From contig OZ020307.1 in the NCBI GenBank assembly GCA_963971305.1, positions 12,909,501 to 12,973,500 of the forward strand: a DNA stretch of 64,000 nucleotides, read 5' to 3'. The notes below the pieces were generated by a model, which saw nothing but the letters and a program-made list of their open reading frames with translations, was not told the DNA's origin and ran no database searches. The stretch's first letter is position 1. The number at the start of each line of letters is the position of its first letter. Below are positions 22,050 through 34,227 of this stretch, piece by piece. This DNA is from Arcuatula senhousia (taxonomy: Eukaryota > Mollusca > Bivalvia > Mytilida > Mytilidae). The position numbers and the translations under genes are program-made.

Positions 22050-24278
22050 TGCAGAGTATAACCTAGTGTGCGAGTTTATTATTTTTTTTCACTGATTTTT
22101 TTAAGGCACGAATCATTTTACAAGGTATGAGTAACTATTTAATATGTATCCTGTTAACATGACATCTAGGTTTAAAAGATTGGGTTATTATCCTGGCATT
22201 TCACCAAGTCCAGTTTCCTATTCTATATGATTCGTTCCCATGTGAATGTATGAATTGTAAGATGATGACTTATTGTATTCGTGTGATTTGAACTTACTTA
22301 TTAATGAGTATGGATGAGAGTACTCAATTCTATATTATAGAAACATTGCGCCATATTCCCTATTCTTTAAGATACGTTATAACATAACCCTCAGTAGGCA
22401 GAGTGTAACTTGTGCCAAGGAACATTATTTTGTCAAAAGTATCAATGGTCGTTTGAATGTTATCATTTTGAATTTGATTTCCAACCATTTTTATGACTCG
22501 GGTACATTTTGATTTGAGCATTGATCATTTGATACAGAAACTAAACAAACATTGAAGAGAGCTCTGTTCAGGCTATGTCTAAGTAGCCAATGACAACACC
22601 CATCTCTACTGCACTCAACCATAAACAGCTCGGACGATTCATGGTTGCGTGCAACTGCTTAAGATTATGGTTACCAGGGTGTCGTTTCATAAAACGATCG
22701 CTAAATAACGTGATCGTTTTCCCATACAAATTAAATGGGCTAACGTGTTCGTTATCTCTGATGCGTAAAGAAAAATAAAACGAACATGATGCAGTGATAA
22801 GTTTCAACTTTTCCTGCTTTTAAGCAAACCTCTCTTGCTAATAATGCATACCCATGTATAACTAAGGGGGGAATGAAAACTCTATGTAAGGTTTGGTATT
22901 ATTGGGCCTCAGCTTTAATAAGGATTTACAATAATAAATATGAATGATTTCTCATATATCATATAAATCTAGATAATCAATAAATAATCAATAGATAATC
23001 AATAAAATAAATTCCACCGTGGGATGCACAGGTGGTTAAAGAAATGATATTTTCAGATAATATATAATAAACATAAAATATCAACATTCAATGATCAGAT
23101 AAATGGTTACCGAATATTGTGAATGGCAACCAGAAATCAATACAAATACAAACATGCAGAATAATTTGGCGTCACCGTGGGATACACGGGTGAATAATGA
23201 TTTAAGACCGAAACCCCTTAAGAACCACCGTGGGATACACAGATGGCTGAATCAAAGAAATTTTGGATTACTGTGGTATACACGGTTGAAGAGACCAAAA
23301 CCCCTTAAAATGTTCTTTAAGTTCACGAAGCAGTGAATTCACTGTCAACCGCCACTTAAGTAAGTGCGGAATGCAGCTGCTTCGCGGCTGAGGCCCAGCT
23401 GAAAGACCCCCTTTACTTATATAATTACATGCCTTTTTACATGAAAACTTAACTAATAGTAAGTAAGGCATTGTATAATGGTATCAATCTAATAGAAATG
23501 TTATTACAATTCTTAGTTTAATACTGAAAAAAATGATAGTTGATATCAGAAACCTTCATTATTTCGTAACTTTACTAGTTTTTATCAACAAACCATTATC
23601 CAACCGACCAGACTTTATCCTTCTCGCAAAATAACTATGAATCACTGCAATAAATAAAGCTTTTTATACTTGTATATTCATCTTCCGAGTTTTATTAAAT
23701 TGTCCTATTCATCAGTTTCTATATATACAATATGTCTTGTTTTAGTTGTGACCAATATTTTCCGCATGTGTATATGTAAGCGAAGTTTGTAAAAAAAAAT
23801 GCAATCGTAAAAAAAAATACTAAATCACGCGCTCCCGGTAAATTAATAGAGCAGAAAAAACGTAGAAAAAAAATCCTGAATTCCCCTAGTTTTGTGGATA
23901 ATATTCCGAATTCCCCGTGTATAAATAAACCTTTCCAGCTATCTCGTAAAAGACCCTTCCGACCCTCATGTATGTAGTATGTAATTATGTCACCTGAAAC
24001 GTGTTGCAGAAACGACTTTTGTGGGTTACATTGGCACCATCCGTCGTATTGCGTCGTCCTTCGCCGTAGTTGTCCTGCGGCGTCACAATTTTTTTTTTTT
24101 TTAGTTTTCTGAGCAACTTTATTCACAACCTCTTGATATTTGGTATTTAGCTTCCTCCTTTAGTACTTTATGGTGTAAATCAATTTTATGCCCGTAATTC
24201 ATCTACTGTTTACCGAATATTTAAAGACACAGGCGACATGTACGTCTTCCATAGAAGACTGCCATTCTAGTTTTGTAA

Positions 24279-24545
24279 TGTATGTTTGTTTGTTTGTTTG
24301 TGTGTATATAATGTTTGTTTGTATGTGTGTATGTATGTGATATATGTTTGCCTGTATGTATGTATGTATGTATGTATGTATGTATGTATGTATGTGTGTA
24401 TGTATGTATGTATGTATGTATGTATGTATGCCGTATGTATGTATGTATGTATGTATGTATGTATGTATGTGTGTATGTGTGTATGTATGTATGTATGTAT
24501 GTATGTATGAATGGATGGATGGATGGATAGATGGATAGATGGATG
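24279..24545 (+). repeat. (TATG)n / (GATG)n microsatellite
   Basis: A nearly pure tetranucleotide run, first TTTG, then TATG with a few TGTG interruptions, then GGATG/GATAGATG. It keeps several frames open in both directions. These are artefacts of the repeat, not genes. Confidence 0.95.
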
Positions 24546-24970
24546 TATTACGTATGTATGCACGACCACCTATGCAAAAAAAAATATTTCATCAGACAGT
24601 TGCTTTCACATTACAGGACCTATAATGAGTGTATGTATGATCGTATGTAATAATATTAACATATAAAGACAGAATAAATCCACACACTAGATCGGTGCAA
24701 AGTCCGTTGTTTAACAGAATTATGTGAGTGACATGACTTCAATGGTTCTTCATAGTGTCCGATCACCCCGTTTGGATATCCATTTTTATGCGACCTTGCA
24801 TTGAATTGAAAGATGAGGAAACGTTTGTAAGATTACGACATTTTTCGAATGAAGTATATAGGACGAACACGCTTCTATAAAAGGTTGTTCCTTGAACTAT
24901 AGATAACCTGTGTACAGTGTTTATATAGAAATACAAATGATAACAAAGTTCCAGACAATAAATTTTGCTA

Positions 24971-25012
24971 CGCCTGACGCGCGTTTCGTCTATTCAAGAC
25001 TCATCAGAGGCG
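24971..25012 (-). ncRNA. Type I hammerhead ribozyme, apparently intact
   Basis: On the minus strand: stem I strand CGCCT, core CTGATGA, stem II GTCT-loop-AGAC, GAAA, a minimal stem III (ACG / CGT around a 2-base loop), cleavage-site C17 after GU, and the closing stem I strand AGGCG. All conserved core residues are present. The 42 bases are identical to 48545-48586. Downstream on the same strand is the shared tail 'attgtctggaactttgtt'. Type I hammerheads with tiny stem III are known from animal retrozymes and Penelope-like elements. Function: self-cleavage of a tandem RNA precursor. Confidence 0.85.
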
Positions 25013-26667
25013 TTAAGCATCGATCATTTTGGCTACAAACTAGGCTTCTAATAAGCAAAAAACTTATACGCAATTTATACACTCAACTGTTAACAAAATT
25101 ATATAGATCAATATGATACTTTGTTTTTTCTCGCAACAAACAATGTTCCGTCAAGAAAACAGTACAGACAGAACTTGAAATAAATATCTGAAATCCAAAA
25201 TTAGCTGTTCTAACTTCTGCATAAAGACTGATATTTAACGATTTTAGGGAGTATGTCACTATGGTTATACTACCGCACTTTGCCAGTATGCATTTTTGCC
25301 CCGGCCCTCTTGTTTGCGTGACTGATTTACTTAGTCGAATATGTATAAATTTGAACACTAAAAGCCAATTTTCCACCCGTTGTCGTCAATATCATGGTTC
25401 CCCTTTCTCGAATTAGAATTTAAAACCTGGAATGAAATTATTAAACTATTCGAGGCATTTAATGCAAATGTGTTACTGATGTGTAAAATGCAGGGTAAAT
25501 TGTGCCATTCAGATTTAGGGTTGAGAATCCATATAATAAATTCATGAGACGCATCTTGCCTTGTAATGTGAAATTTAAAAGTTGACTTAATGAGTGAGTT
25601 GGTGTCATACATTCTGAGAAAAATTAAATATATTGTTATTATATTGCGATAAACATTATGAACTCCTATGCTAGAGCAAACACTCTTGGTAGCCTTGTTC
25701 CGATTTTCCGGTCGTCTAAACTCAAAATTGTGTTGTTGTTTTTGATACTTCACTTTTCTTAACTTTAAATACACATGAACAAAAACTTTGGTGTTGGTTT
25801 TGAATTCCTTGTTTTTGAATGTTTTGGGTAGAGAACGTCTCTTATGATTTTCTGTCTTGCAATTATTTTGTCTCAAATGCTGCAATTCAATAAAAGCCAT
25901 TTACAGAATATGCATAGCTTAACAGGGTTAAATTGCAACCCACCTTGGTACTTCGTATTTTTCTGTCCTAAAAGAAATCTGAAAATTTTGCATAACAAAC
26001 ACTAACCAAGAAAATTTATAATGCTTGCTTCATTCTAACATGCATGTGAAGTTAAATACCAATTAAAAGTATATATTAGTCAACACAAATAACTAATTCC
26101 TTGCAAACTTGGGTAAACATGAGGAATATGGTAATTCATCTCTTGCCCAAAGCAGTTTAACTCTTTGCCCTTCTCTCTAACTCATCAATTCTAAGTATGT
26201 TTTGACGATTTATTAATACATAGAAGATAAGAAGATAACCGTAACATATTCTTCGAAGTTGCATGTGCTTTTAGCTATTCTTGAGAATTTATAGCACACC
26301 TGTAAGGACTGTAAAACTAGCAATTTTGATTGGAGCAACTTACCGACAAACATTGTCACCTTTGAATGAATAAGCTATGACTTCAGTATATGAATATCAG
26401 TATTCGACAAAACCGGATCACTGGAAAATTCTTAGATAGGGGTAACGAACCATTTATTCCCTGATATACCAAATTTGTTTACCAGAAAAATCGATAAACC
26501 CTTTTATCCTGGCTGCAAATGAACATAAGATCTAAAATTCAACAAAATTTAAAATGATAGGGACTGGACTATATATAAACTTATTATAGCCTAATGGGGT
26601 ATACTTCTTTAACTTCTAGGCATATTAGAAGATACAAGCAAAAATTTAGCCACCGCCGTTTACAAAT

Positions 26668-26806
26668 TTCTGTGGCGGATCCAGAAATTTTCAAATGGGA
26701 ACCTTCTTGGACTTTTTGTTTCATAGAATTCCTAACCATTTTTTTTTTTCAAACAGGAGGGCGCGCGTCCGGCACGCCGGTCCTAAACTATATCCGCCTT
26801 TGACGA
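26668..26806. mobile_element. GTGGCGGATCCAGAAATTTT-type MITE, degraded
   Basis: The left end 'gtggcggatccagaaatttt' and the right end 'tatccgcc' form short inverted ends. The same left end appears inverted at the right end of the better copy at 28664-28825. GC-rich 'gggcgcgcgtccggc' inside. Confidence 0.5.
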
Positions 26807-27762
26807 TTGTTTTCAAAAACTACCATAATGATTGAAAGACATTTTCAAATGCATTAATATTACATGTCTCTAAGGGTCGTCTGACCAACAGTCGCATTTT
26901 CTTCATCGAATTTCGTAAAAACCACTAACCTTCATGTGCTTAATATCTAAGTTTCATGAATTTTTGGTTACTTCTTAAGGGTATTTTGTAATGCATTTAC
27001 ACGTCTGACTTAGAACCGATACATATAATATAACAGTCATTCTACCTTATAAAGCTGAGACGGGTTGCTGGGATTGAGTACAATAAAAAGAGTAAACCAT
27101 TTATTTTTTATGTGATAATGTTTCACTGAATAGTAAAATACCACCGAGAATAAAAACCATACAGCATTTTGATAATAAAATTGCATATTTAGAAGCAGCA
27201 GCATTTTTGGGGGCGAACAATAACTGTAGACCGCTGTACATGTGTGCCAACACGTGTCATAAGTTCAGACTAAAATAAACAATAAATCACACAATATGTT
27301 ACCTTCCTCTCATGACTTGACATCTTTATGCGAAAAATACCCAAACTAGTCGATGGACCCAAATTCAATGAAGTAATGACGTCCTTGACATTGTGACGTA
27401 ACAATCGCAACGACGCAATTTCTATAAACTAACAACCAATAACAAAAGGTACTTACCGCGATAACCAAATTTAAGTATAACGTACTTAAATTTCATTAGG
27501 CTAACGATCGCTTTATGAAACGGTATCCAGGCGAGAGCCACGGCTGCGTGCAACCAATTACGGTTAAGGTGAACATGCAATATAGCCTTGGTTGGTTGTA
27601 ACAGAAATGATTGTTCCACTTTCCAATATTCACGGTGCACATTCAAAACGCAACTATTCAGTACAATTTCGTTTAATGTATCAAATTGTAGTAGAAAAGA
27701 CCAAGCCTGCCTACAAAAATGTTAAATTCTATTTTCAAAAGATATCTTAAATAAATTTGGTC

Positions 27763-28097
27763 TTTTTACGGAACGCCCATATAGTTGAGGTGTACAAATT
27801 TTCTTACTGGTCCAAACAAATGTTTTGTCATTGTATACAACCAGAGCAACCAATTCAATTTCCCGCTGAAGAATTATTTTTACAACCCCTGTATATGCAC
27901 CTAAATCAAACACCGAAATGCATTTTCGTTCACCGCTGTAAGAGAAAAGCAAGAATTTGTGCAAAATATTTAAGAAATAACAATTGTTTGATTGCCGACT
28001 TGAAAGTGGAAACATTTTGCTTTGCCGAAAATATTTTTTTTTTTGCTACTCGGACAAATTTTGAACACACCTCAAATATATAGGCGTTCCGTGAAAA
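27763..28097. mobile_element. Palindromic MITE in copy 1
   Basis: Inverted ends 'tttttacggaacgcc' and 'ggcgttccgtgaaaa', continuing with 'atagttgaggtgt' and its mirror 'acacctcaaatat'. The segment is missing from copy 2 around 46255. No gene; the frames on both strands here are shadows of the palindrome. Confidence 0.72.
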
Positions 28098-28403
28098 TAA
28101 CAAAAATTGTCGGATATCCTTTTCAAATTGAACTTAACATTTATCTGAGACAGAGTTGCTTTTTTTCTTTTACAGATCTGAATAGTTGCGATTTGAATAT
28201 ACACTGTGATATTTGTCACGCAAAATTCTGTTGTAATGTGATATTTTGCACTTTATAAGTTTAACCCCATGCGAAGAAAACAAAAAAAAAATGTACAGAT
28301 ATATTGGTCAATAGATTTAAAAGTCCAACAATCGCTTATCCAGTATGTCCACCTGCTTACTAATTTCATTCAATACCAGAAAGACTTATGAGGCGCCGTT
28401 TTA

Positions 28404-29090
28404 CTATTTATTCACTATTTTCTGATATCAAAAAATTTAATTCTTGATATCAATAAGTAATTTTTGATATCAGAAAATGAACTTATTCAGTATCAAGAAA
28501 TATTTTTTGATATCAAGAATTCGAATTTTTATATCAAAAAATGAAAATTTATATCAGAAAATGTATCATTTGATATCAGAAAATATATTATTTGATACCA
28601 GAAAACCGTAAGCATTTTTTATATCGGAAAATCGATTATTTGATATCAGAAAATGCATTTCCAGTGGCGGATCCAGGGGGGGGGGGGGTCCAGGGTCGGA
28701 ACCCCATTTCTCCGAAATTTTTAAATTTTTGTGTAGATTTTCAGCAAAATTGGTCTGGACCCCCCCCCCCCCTTGGCCCACAGAACCCAGTATGTGGAAC
28801 TCGAAAATTTCTGGATCCGCCCCTGATTTTTTAATATAAATAAATTATTTTCTGATATTAGAAAATACAGTTATTGGTATAAAATAATGTAAATGATTTT
28901 CTGATACCAAAAATTTCTGATATAAAAAAAAAATTCTTGATATATAAAAAAGTAATTCTTTATATCGAAAAAAGAATTTCTTGATATAAAAAAAAATTCT
29001 TGATTATAAAAAAAATCTATTTCTGATATAAAAAATAAATACTGATATCAAGAATTATAATTTTCAATACCAGAAAATAGTGAATAAATA
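28404..29090. repeat. GATATC-studded palindromic element, copy 1
   Basis: The ends mirror each other ('tatttattcactattttctgatat' in pieces, and 'accagaaaatagtgaataaata'). Between them are about 25 short modules of the type 'ttgatatcagaaaat' or 'ttcttgatatc', in both orientations, at 20-35 bp spacing. The paralogous element is at 46317-46866. A CGGATCC MITE is inserted at 28664-28825. Confidence 0.8.
28664..28825. mobile_element. Palindromic MITE, GTGGCGGATCCAGG ends
   Basis: Left 'cagtggcggatccagg' followed by a G run; right a C run, then 'aaatttctggatccgcccctg'. Inverted ends ~20 bp. Empty site visible in copy 2 at ~46555, where 'aaaatgcatttcttaatatgaa' is continuous. Confidence 0.75.
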
Positions 29091-29448
29091 CCGGTAATGA
29101 ATAAATTTTATTGAAATACTGCAATCCCATTGAAAAAAAAATCATGGGAAAACGCCCACTTTTCACCGGAAGTGACTACATTTTGTTCTTCGTTTTTTTT
29201 TTTTTTATCTTATAAGGAATGACTGTAATACGCGGATTATAAAATGCGCAAAAAAATCATACCCAAATGGAAAAAGAATTATGACAGTCATTCTTTAGTA
29301 AAACACTGGATGTCGATTTAAAGGGACAGACTGGATAATATATATAAAACAACACATGGCTATTTTCATATCTTATATCTCCCCATGACGCCAGTATCAT
29401 CCCGAGGGCTTTAGCTCGAGAGTATTATATGGGTCGATGGGGATATGA

Positions 29449-31156
29449 TGGCCCTGTCACACTATAACTTTTTAGCCAACGTGTGCCGACATTTTAGAAT
29501 ATATTTTCAACGCGCTGGTGTGCATCGCGTAAGTTTTGTATACGTTATGAACACGCTACAAACACGTTAGCGAACGTCAGCGTGCGTTGGTGAACGTCGA
29601 GTGCGTCGCAAATTTTTCAACATGCTTTGAATTTCCGACGTTCGCCAATGTGTTAGAAATAAATTATTCGAACGCTTGGCATAAGTTAGAAGGACGTTAT
29701 ACACACGCTGATGTACGCTATGTGATCGTTGTGTGCACGTTGAAATGCGTTTGACGAACGCTTAGCTAAATGGAAACGAACGTGTCTAGCGATAAAGCAG
29801 CGTACGACTAGCGTCAGTCTAACGACCAAGAAACCTTTTCAACGTGTTTAAAACGTGTACAGAGCGCACAGAGCGTCATAGTGACGAACGAGTAGCGTAT
29901 TAACCCCAGAATTTTAAAAGTTAGATTGAATTACAAAGGGGAAAGTCAATTTCAAAAGATTCAAATATTAATTCAAACCTGAACAAAAAATCTTTTTACA
30001 AAAAACAATGAACAAAGCCAAAAAAATCTTGAATAAAACAAGGATTACTTAGATGGTCTGGAATTGAAAGTAATTATTGCAAATTGTAATACACCTGTCG
30101 TGTTTTCGGTGGACATTTTTTGGGTAGAAAATGCAACGAGTAAGGGACCGACCATTTAACTTGAAGAGGGGGCCTTGGTTTTTTCCTAAAAAAATATTCT
30201 GAAAACTATTTTTGATGAAAAAAAAATTTTGGCAGCTGAGGGTAAGAAAAAAAATATTCTGAAGAAGGATTTCTGCTATAAAAAAATAATGCTGATAATG
30301 AAAAAAATATTCTATCGCGATGCCTTCGAAAAATAAATACTGTGTCCGCGCTTTGCGCGAAAAAAAAATTTCTGATCAAAACAAAAAACCAAGCCCCCCC
30401 CCCTTTCAAGTTAAATGGTCCGTCCCTAACGACAGTCTAACTTCAATACTCATTTGAAATAATGTGTATTTTTAATATTCAATAAGCACACGCGTTTTTC
30501 TCTATTAAGGACATCCGTCATGTTGTCTGCAATCAAGTGCTATAAAAAGGATGCTAGGTAAACTCTACAGACCGGTATTTCTTACATGTATATACCCATT
30601 TGAGATTTTGAGAGTTTGTTAACAAGCGCATGCATTCCTCTCTGTATATTTTTGACATATCAAAATATGAAATATACACTATATTTTATTCTTTTAGACT
30701 GAGTGCAAAAATCATCACTATTGGTTAAAAAACGGCTTTAGAATAATTATACATTCATATTTTACCTGATGTATCTATAATTATTAATTAATCCAGCAAT
30801 ACATTTAAGCCAGATAATAGATCTATTTGGGCTTTTGTGAAATAATACTAAAAAAGAACAGAAATCCTAGGTCTCCCAACCAAGAGAAAAAATTAAAACG
30901 TTAGACTAACGCTACAAATGCGTTCTGCGGTTGTCACACATGCGCTAGGCAAACGTCAAGTACGCCGGACAAACGCTATAGATAAGTTTTGAATAAGTTT
31001 GTCGTGCGTTGCAGGTAGTTAGTCTGACGCTTTGTGGTCGTTCATCGAGATATCTTTTGAAACTTTTTACAGCGACTTCCAACGTGTTCCAACGTTTTAG
31101 AACATTATTCGAACGTTCGGCACACGTTGGCTAAAACGTTATAGTGTGACAGTGCC
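29449..31156. mobile_element. 1.7-kb foldback DNA element rich in ACGTT words
   Basis: Ends are inverted: 'ctgtcacactataac...agccaacgtgtgccga' at the left and its mirror ending 'gttatagtgtgacagtgcc' at the right. Both arms are packed with AACGT/ACGTT/GCGT words, CpG-rich against the AT-rich surroundings. A PIF/Harbinger-like MITE is nested at 30144-30426. No coding frame. Not present at the corresponding point of copy 2 (~49055). Confidence 0.75.
30144..30426. mobile_element. PIF/Harbinger-like MITE, copy 3, nested
   Basis: GGGACCGACCATTTAACTTG... / ...AAGTTAAATGGTCCGTCCC with TAA on both sides (30141-30143, 30427-30429). The best preserved of three copies. Confidence 0.82.
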
Positions 31157-31821
31157 ATGAGGTATGATATAACATAACCATATTATATTTTGTTATCATT
31201 TAAGTACACAGAAATGTACAAATTTAATATTCAAATATGACGTTTATTATGGAATTATTCATTAATGTTGTATACCGGTAATGCACACAAAATTCCATGA
31301 AAAGTTTGAAAATGTATTATTTTTTCCTTCTGATGACAATTTAACAAATTATTGTTGGAAATGCAGTAAAATATCCTTTTTTGGTATATATCAGTGCATT
31401 GGGGCATTAGATCTTATTAATGTAACTTACTTACAAAGATGCATACAGGGTAATTTTATGACATTTCCATAAAATAAACCCAACATTAAATTATTACAAT
31501 ACTTCGCTAATGCTCGTGTCACAAACATATGCAATTCGGAATATCTTTTTTGAGTTAAAATTCTGCTTTTTCTTTCAAATTGAGCATTTTAATTTCTTAG
31601 GGGTATGTTATGGATTTTAGGGGTGTGTCATGGATTTTAGGGGTGTGTCATGGAGCTTCAATATATAGATATGACATGAAAAGACAAACAGTGATATGGC
31701 TAGAACCATCCGTTTGGTATCTAAAGAGGCTGTATTATTTAGTAAATATATGAATAATTTAGCCATTGTTCAGATTTTTAAATCTATGGACCAATCTATC
31801 TGTACCAGAGATTTATACTAA
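31157..31821. other. No gene recognised
   Basis: AT-rich. A short direct repeat 'ggggtgtgtcatggattttag' (in pieces) occurs three times at about 31600-31650. The open frame 31281-31472 has no recognisable domain and no convincing splice or codon signal. Confidence 0.4.
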
Positions 31822-32035
31822 GGGAGCGACCCTTTGATTTTTATGGGCAGGCTATTGTGAAATTTGATATGAAAAGGTAGGATGGTAAATAAGCTGGACA
31901 GTACTTTGGATGATCGTATCTTTGGTTGAAAAAAATTATAGTACATGTAAATGTAGCTTTAAAACTAAAAAAAAATCCAAAAATAAAAAGGCAGGAGGAG
32001 GAAAATCTCCCCATAAAAATCAAATGGTTGCTCCC
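31822..32035. mobile_element. PIF/Harbinger-like MITE, second family
   Basis: Inverted ends GGGAGCGACCCTTTGATTTT and its near mirror (AAAATCAAATGGTTGCTCCC); TAA precedes the left end. 214 bp, no frame. The ends resemble the GGGACCGACC family, suggesting a related transposase. Confidence 0.72.
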
Positions 32036-32287
32036 AAATTAGAGTAAATGCGACATATTTAACCACCTATTAAATTACAACAATTACAACAACGGGAGGT
32101 GAGGTCTTTGTAGATTTGTACTGCAGCAGTACCCAAAGGATGTGCCTTGGCTGCATATAGCTACACCGCTGGAAATTTGGTTAACGTTGGGGTCTAAATT
32201 TTTAGAATTGGTGTGCCATCCGTAGCTCATACATAGACTTATAGTTTCTAGTACCGACTTATTTGACAAAGAATTGCATTATTATCA

Positions 32288-33170
32288 CACTATTTTATGC
32301 CCCATCTACGGAAGTAGAGGGGCATATATTGTTCGGATCCGTTCGTCCGTCCTTTCGTCCGTCTGTTCGTTCGTTCGTTCGTTCGTTCGTCCGTCCCAAA
32401 TCCCCATATTTCCAAATTCCCACTTACTGACAAATGCCACATCAATCATAATGGTATCGTAGGTGCATCTAGTGATGCATGCTAAGCCGAAGCATAATGC
32501 ATGCTTCGGATGATGGATGTGACCTATATTTTCCGCATGAATGACCACTTACAGACGAATGGTTCAAAGTGGGTGGTAAAGGGTTTTTTTCGTGCATCGT
32601 GTTGAGCAATTTTTATTTCCCGTTCAGCCGTGCATGGAGGTTCATCGTGCATCGTGTTTCTCTATTTCATTTTTCGTTCATCGTGATTATCATTTTTTTA
32701 TTGGCCGTTCATCGTGATTGTCATTTTTTATTGACCGTTCATCCGTGCACGTACCCCCCCCTTTACCACCCCCTTCAAAGTCTATTCCCACTAACCGATA
32801 AGTTAAAGTGCCACATCAACCATAGTGGTATGGTAGGTGCACCTAGTGATGCTTAGCAAAATGCATACTTCGAATGCTGGGTGTGACCTATATTTTCTGC
32901 ATGGATGAACTCTTACAGCAAAATGTTTACGGTCCATTCCTACTTACTGACATGTGCCACATCAACTACATTTAAATGGTAGGTGCACCTAGTGATGCTA
33001 AAAAAAGCACAATGCATGCTTCGGATGCTGACTGTGACCTATATTTTCCATATGCATGACCACTTATAGAAGAATGGTCAAAGTCGGTCAAAGTCGGTCC
33101 ATCCCCTCTTACTGACAAGTGCCATAGCAACCATATTGGTATCGTATGTGCACCTAGTGATGCTTTAGTG
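32288..33170 (+). mobile_element. Hairpin-ended element with tandem-repeat core (ATGCCCC family)
   Basis: The 5' end is a hairpin 'tatgccccatctacggaagtagaggggcata' (in two arms), followed by a TTCG/TCCG run and four imperfect ~120-bp units at 32461-33160 with 'aggtgcacctagtgatgct', 'aatgcatgcttcgga' and 'tgtgacctatattttc'. A 5' fragment of the same family lies at 59124-59175, and core fragments at 10310-10430 and 49258-49390. Confidence 0.7.
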
Positions 33171-33269
33171 ATTGCGCGAAAAAATAAATGTTGCGAGATA
33201 TATATGATCATATATGTCTTTTGGACATATTTATGTTCAAGACTTTGAGGATTTTAATATATGAAAGTT

Positions 33270-33725
33270 TACTGCATAAGTTGTCCCTTCCTTTAAATAT
33301 ATGAACCTTCTTGATAGATTTAATTTCAGATTTAGATTTATGTTCCATATGTATAACTGGGGTATATAATATGTACAAACTGAACCTTGAATTAAAAAAT
33401 GTTTAAATAATTACCAGTATAATTCATGTGTGTGATAATCTCTTCTACAGTTATTTGGATGATATTTCATTTTTTAAAATCCTATATAATTAATAACTTT
33501 TATCTCATGTTCCCATTGTTTGTGTATCAGGGGTTTGGTACAATTTTTTTTTATATATTTACCTCTATGGTTATAGAGGTAAATAAAATAAAAAATTGTA
33601 CCAAGCCCCTGTGATGTAATTTGTGTTGTTCATTTAAATTGTATTGTAACTGGTGATGTTCCTTTATTTAATTTTTGGAATTCATACCAATAAAATATTT
33701 GAATTTGAATTTGAATTTGTATTAT
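33270..33725 (+). mobile_element. 5'-truncated LINE 3' end with (AATTTG)n tail
   Basis: Ends 'ccaataaaatatttgaatttgaatttgaatttg', a polyadenylation-like signal plus a hexamer microsatellite tail, and is missing from copy 2 (~51245). It contains an 84-bp hairpin at 33528-33611. No coding part remains. Confidence 0.65.
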
Positions 33726-34227
33726 ATATTATAAAATTTGATTATATATCCTAAAATAAATATATAGAACGGTCTGATGATTGGTTAAATAAAAAAATAT
33801 TCATTTTGTATACTTTATGTAGTTCGTGGGTCTATTGGTAATCCTATTTTTATATGTGGAAACCACCTTTATCTATATTTAGAGACTAAGATTTTTACGA
33901 GTACAATTACAATGAACTATTTTTGACACGATATGCCAGATTGAGAAACGGACATCCCTTTATGAATAAGAATAAGAATAATTTTATTAGCTCAAACTCA
34001 ACTACAATAGATGGTTAAGGCCTATATAAAATGACATATAAAGAATACAATACATGTTTAACCTGACAATTAATATGTATGCCATTGCATGTGTATACTT
34101 ATTGTATATATATGTAATATTTATATGATAACATATGATACTTATTGATTTTATAATCATTGTGTTTGCAATAACCTTTATAACAGTTATAGTATAATAA
34201 TATGAATAAAACAGAAAGATTATAAAC

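Larger units (their letters stand above)
22679..27526. mobile_element. 4.85-kb TIR element inserted in copy 1
   Basis: Absent from copy 2, where 'gaccaggcgagagcc' (46035-46049) is the empty site. Flanked by CCAGG on both sides (22674-22678, 27527-27531). Ends are inverted: GTGTCGTTTCATAAAACGATCG and, at the right, CGATCGCTTTATGAAACGGTAT. No transposase could be recognised. The interior carries imperfect repeats with 'accgtgggatacacgg' (23016-23290), a TATG microsatellite, a hammerhead ribozyme unit (24935-25015) and a 180-codon minus-strand frame (25358-25900) with no domain I recognise. Probably a non-autonomous element that has collected other repeats. Confidence 0.72.

Noticed and set aside
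23016..23336. Small repeat protein coded by 'accgtgggatacacgg' units
   Set aside because: Units are unevenly spaced and the frame is not kept; more likely a decayed repeat.
24279..24545. Several open frames of Tyr-Val-Cys-Met or His-Thr-Tyr-Ile repeats
   Set aside because: Pure tetranucleotide microsatellite; open in many frames by composition.
25358..25900. 180-codon minus-strand frame as a new gene
   Set aside because: No recognisable domain, within a transposable segment; kept only as an observation in that element.
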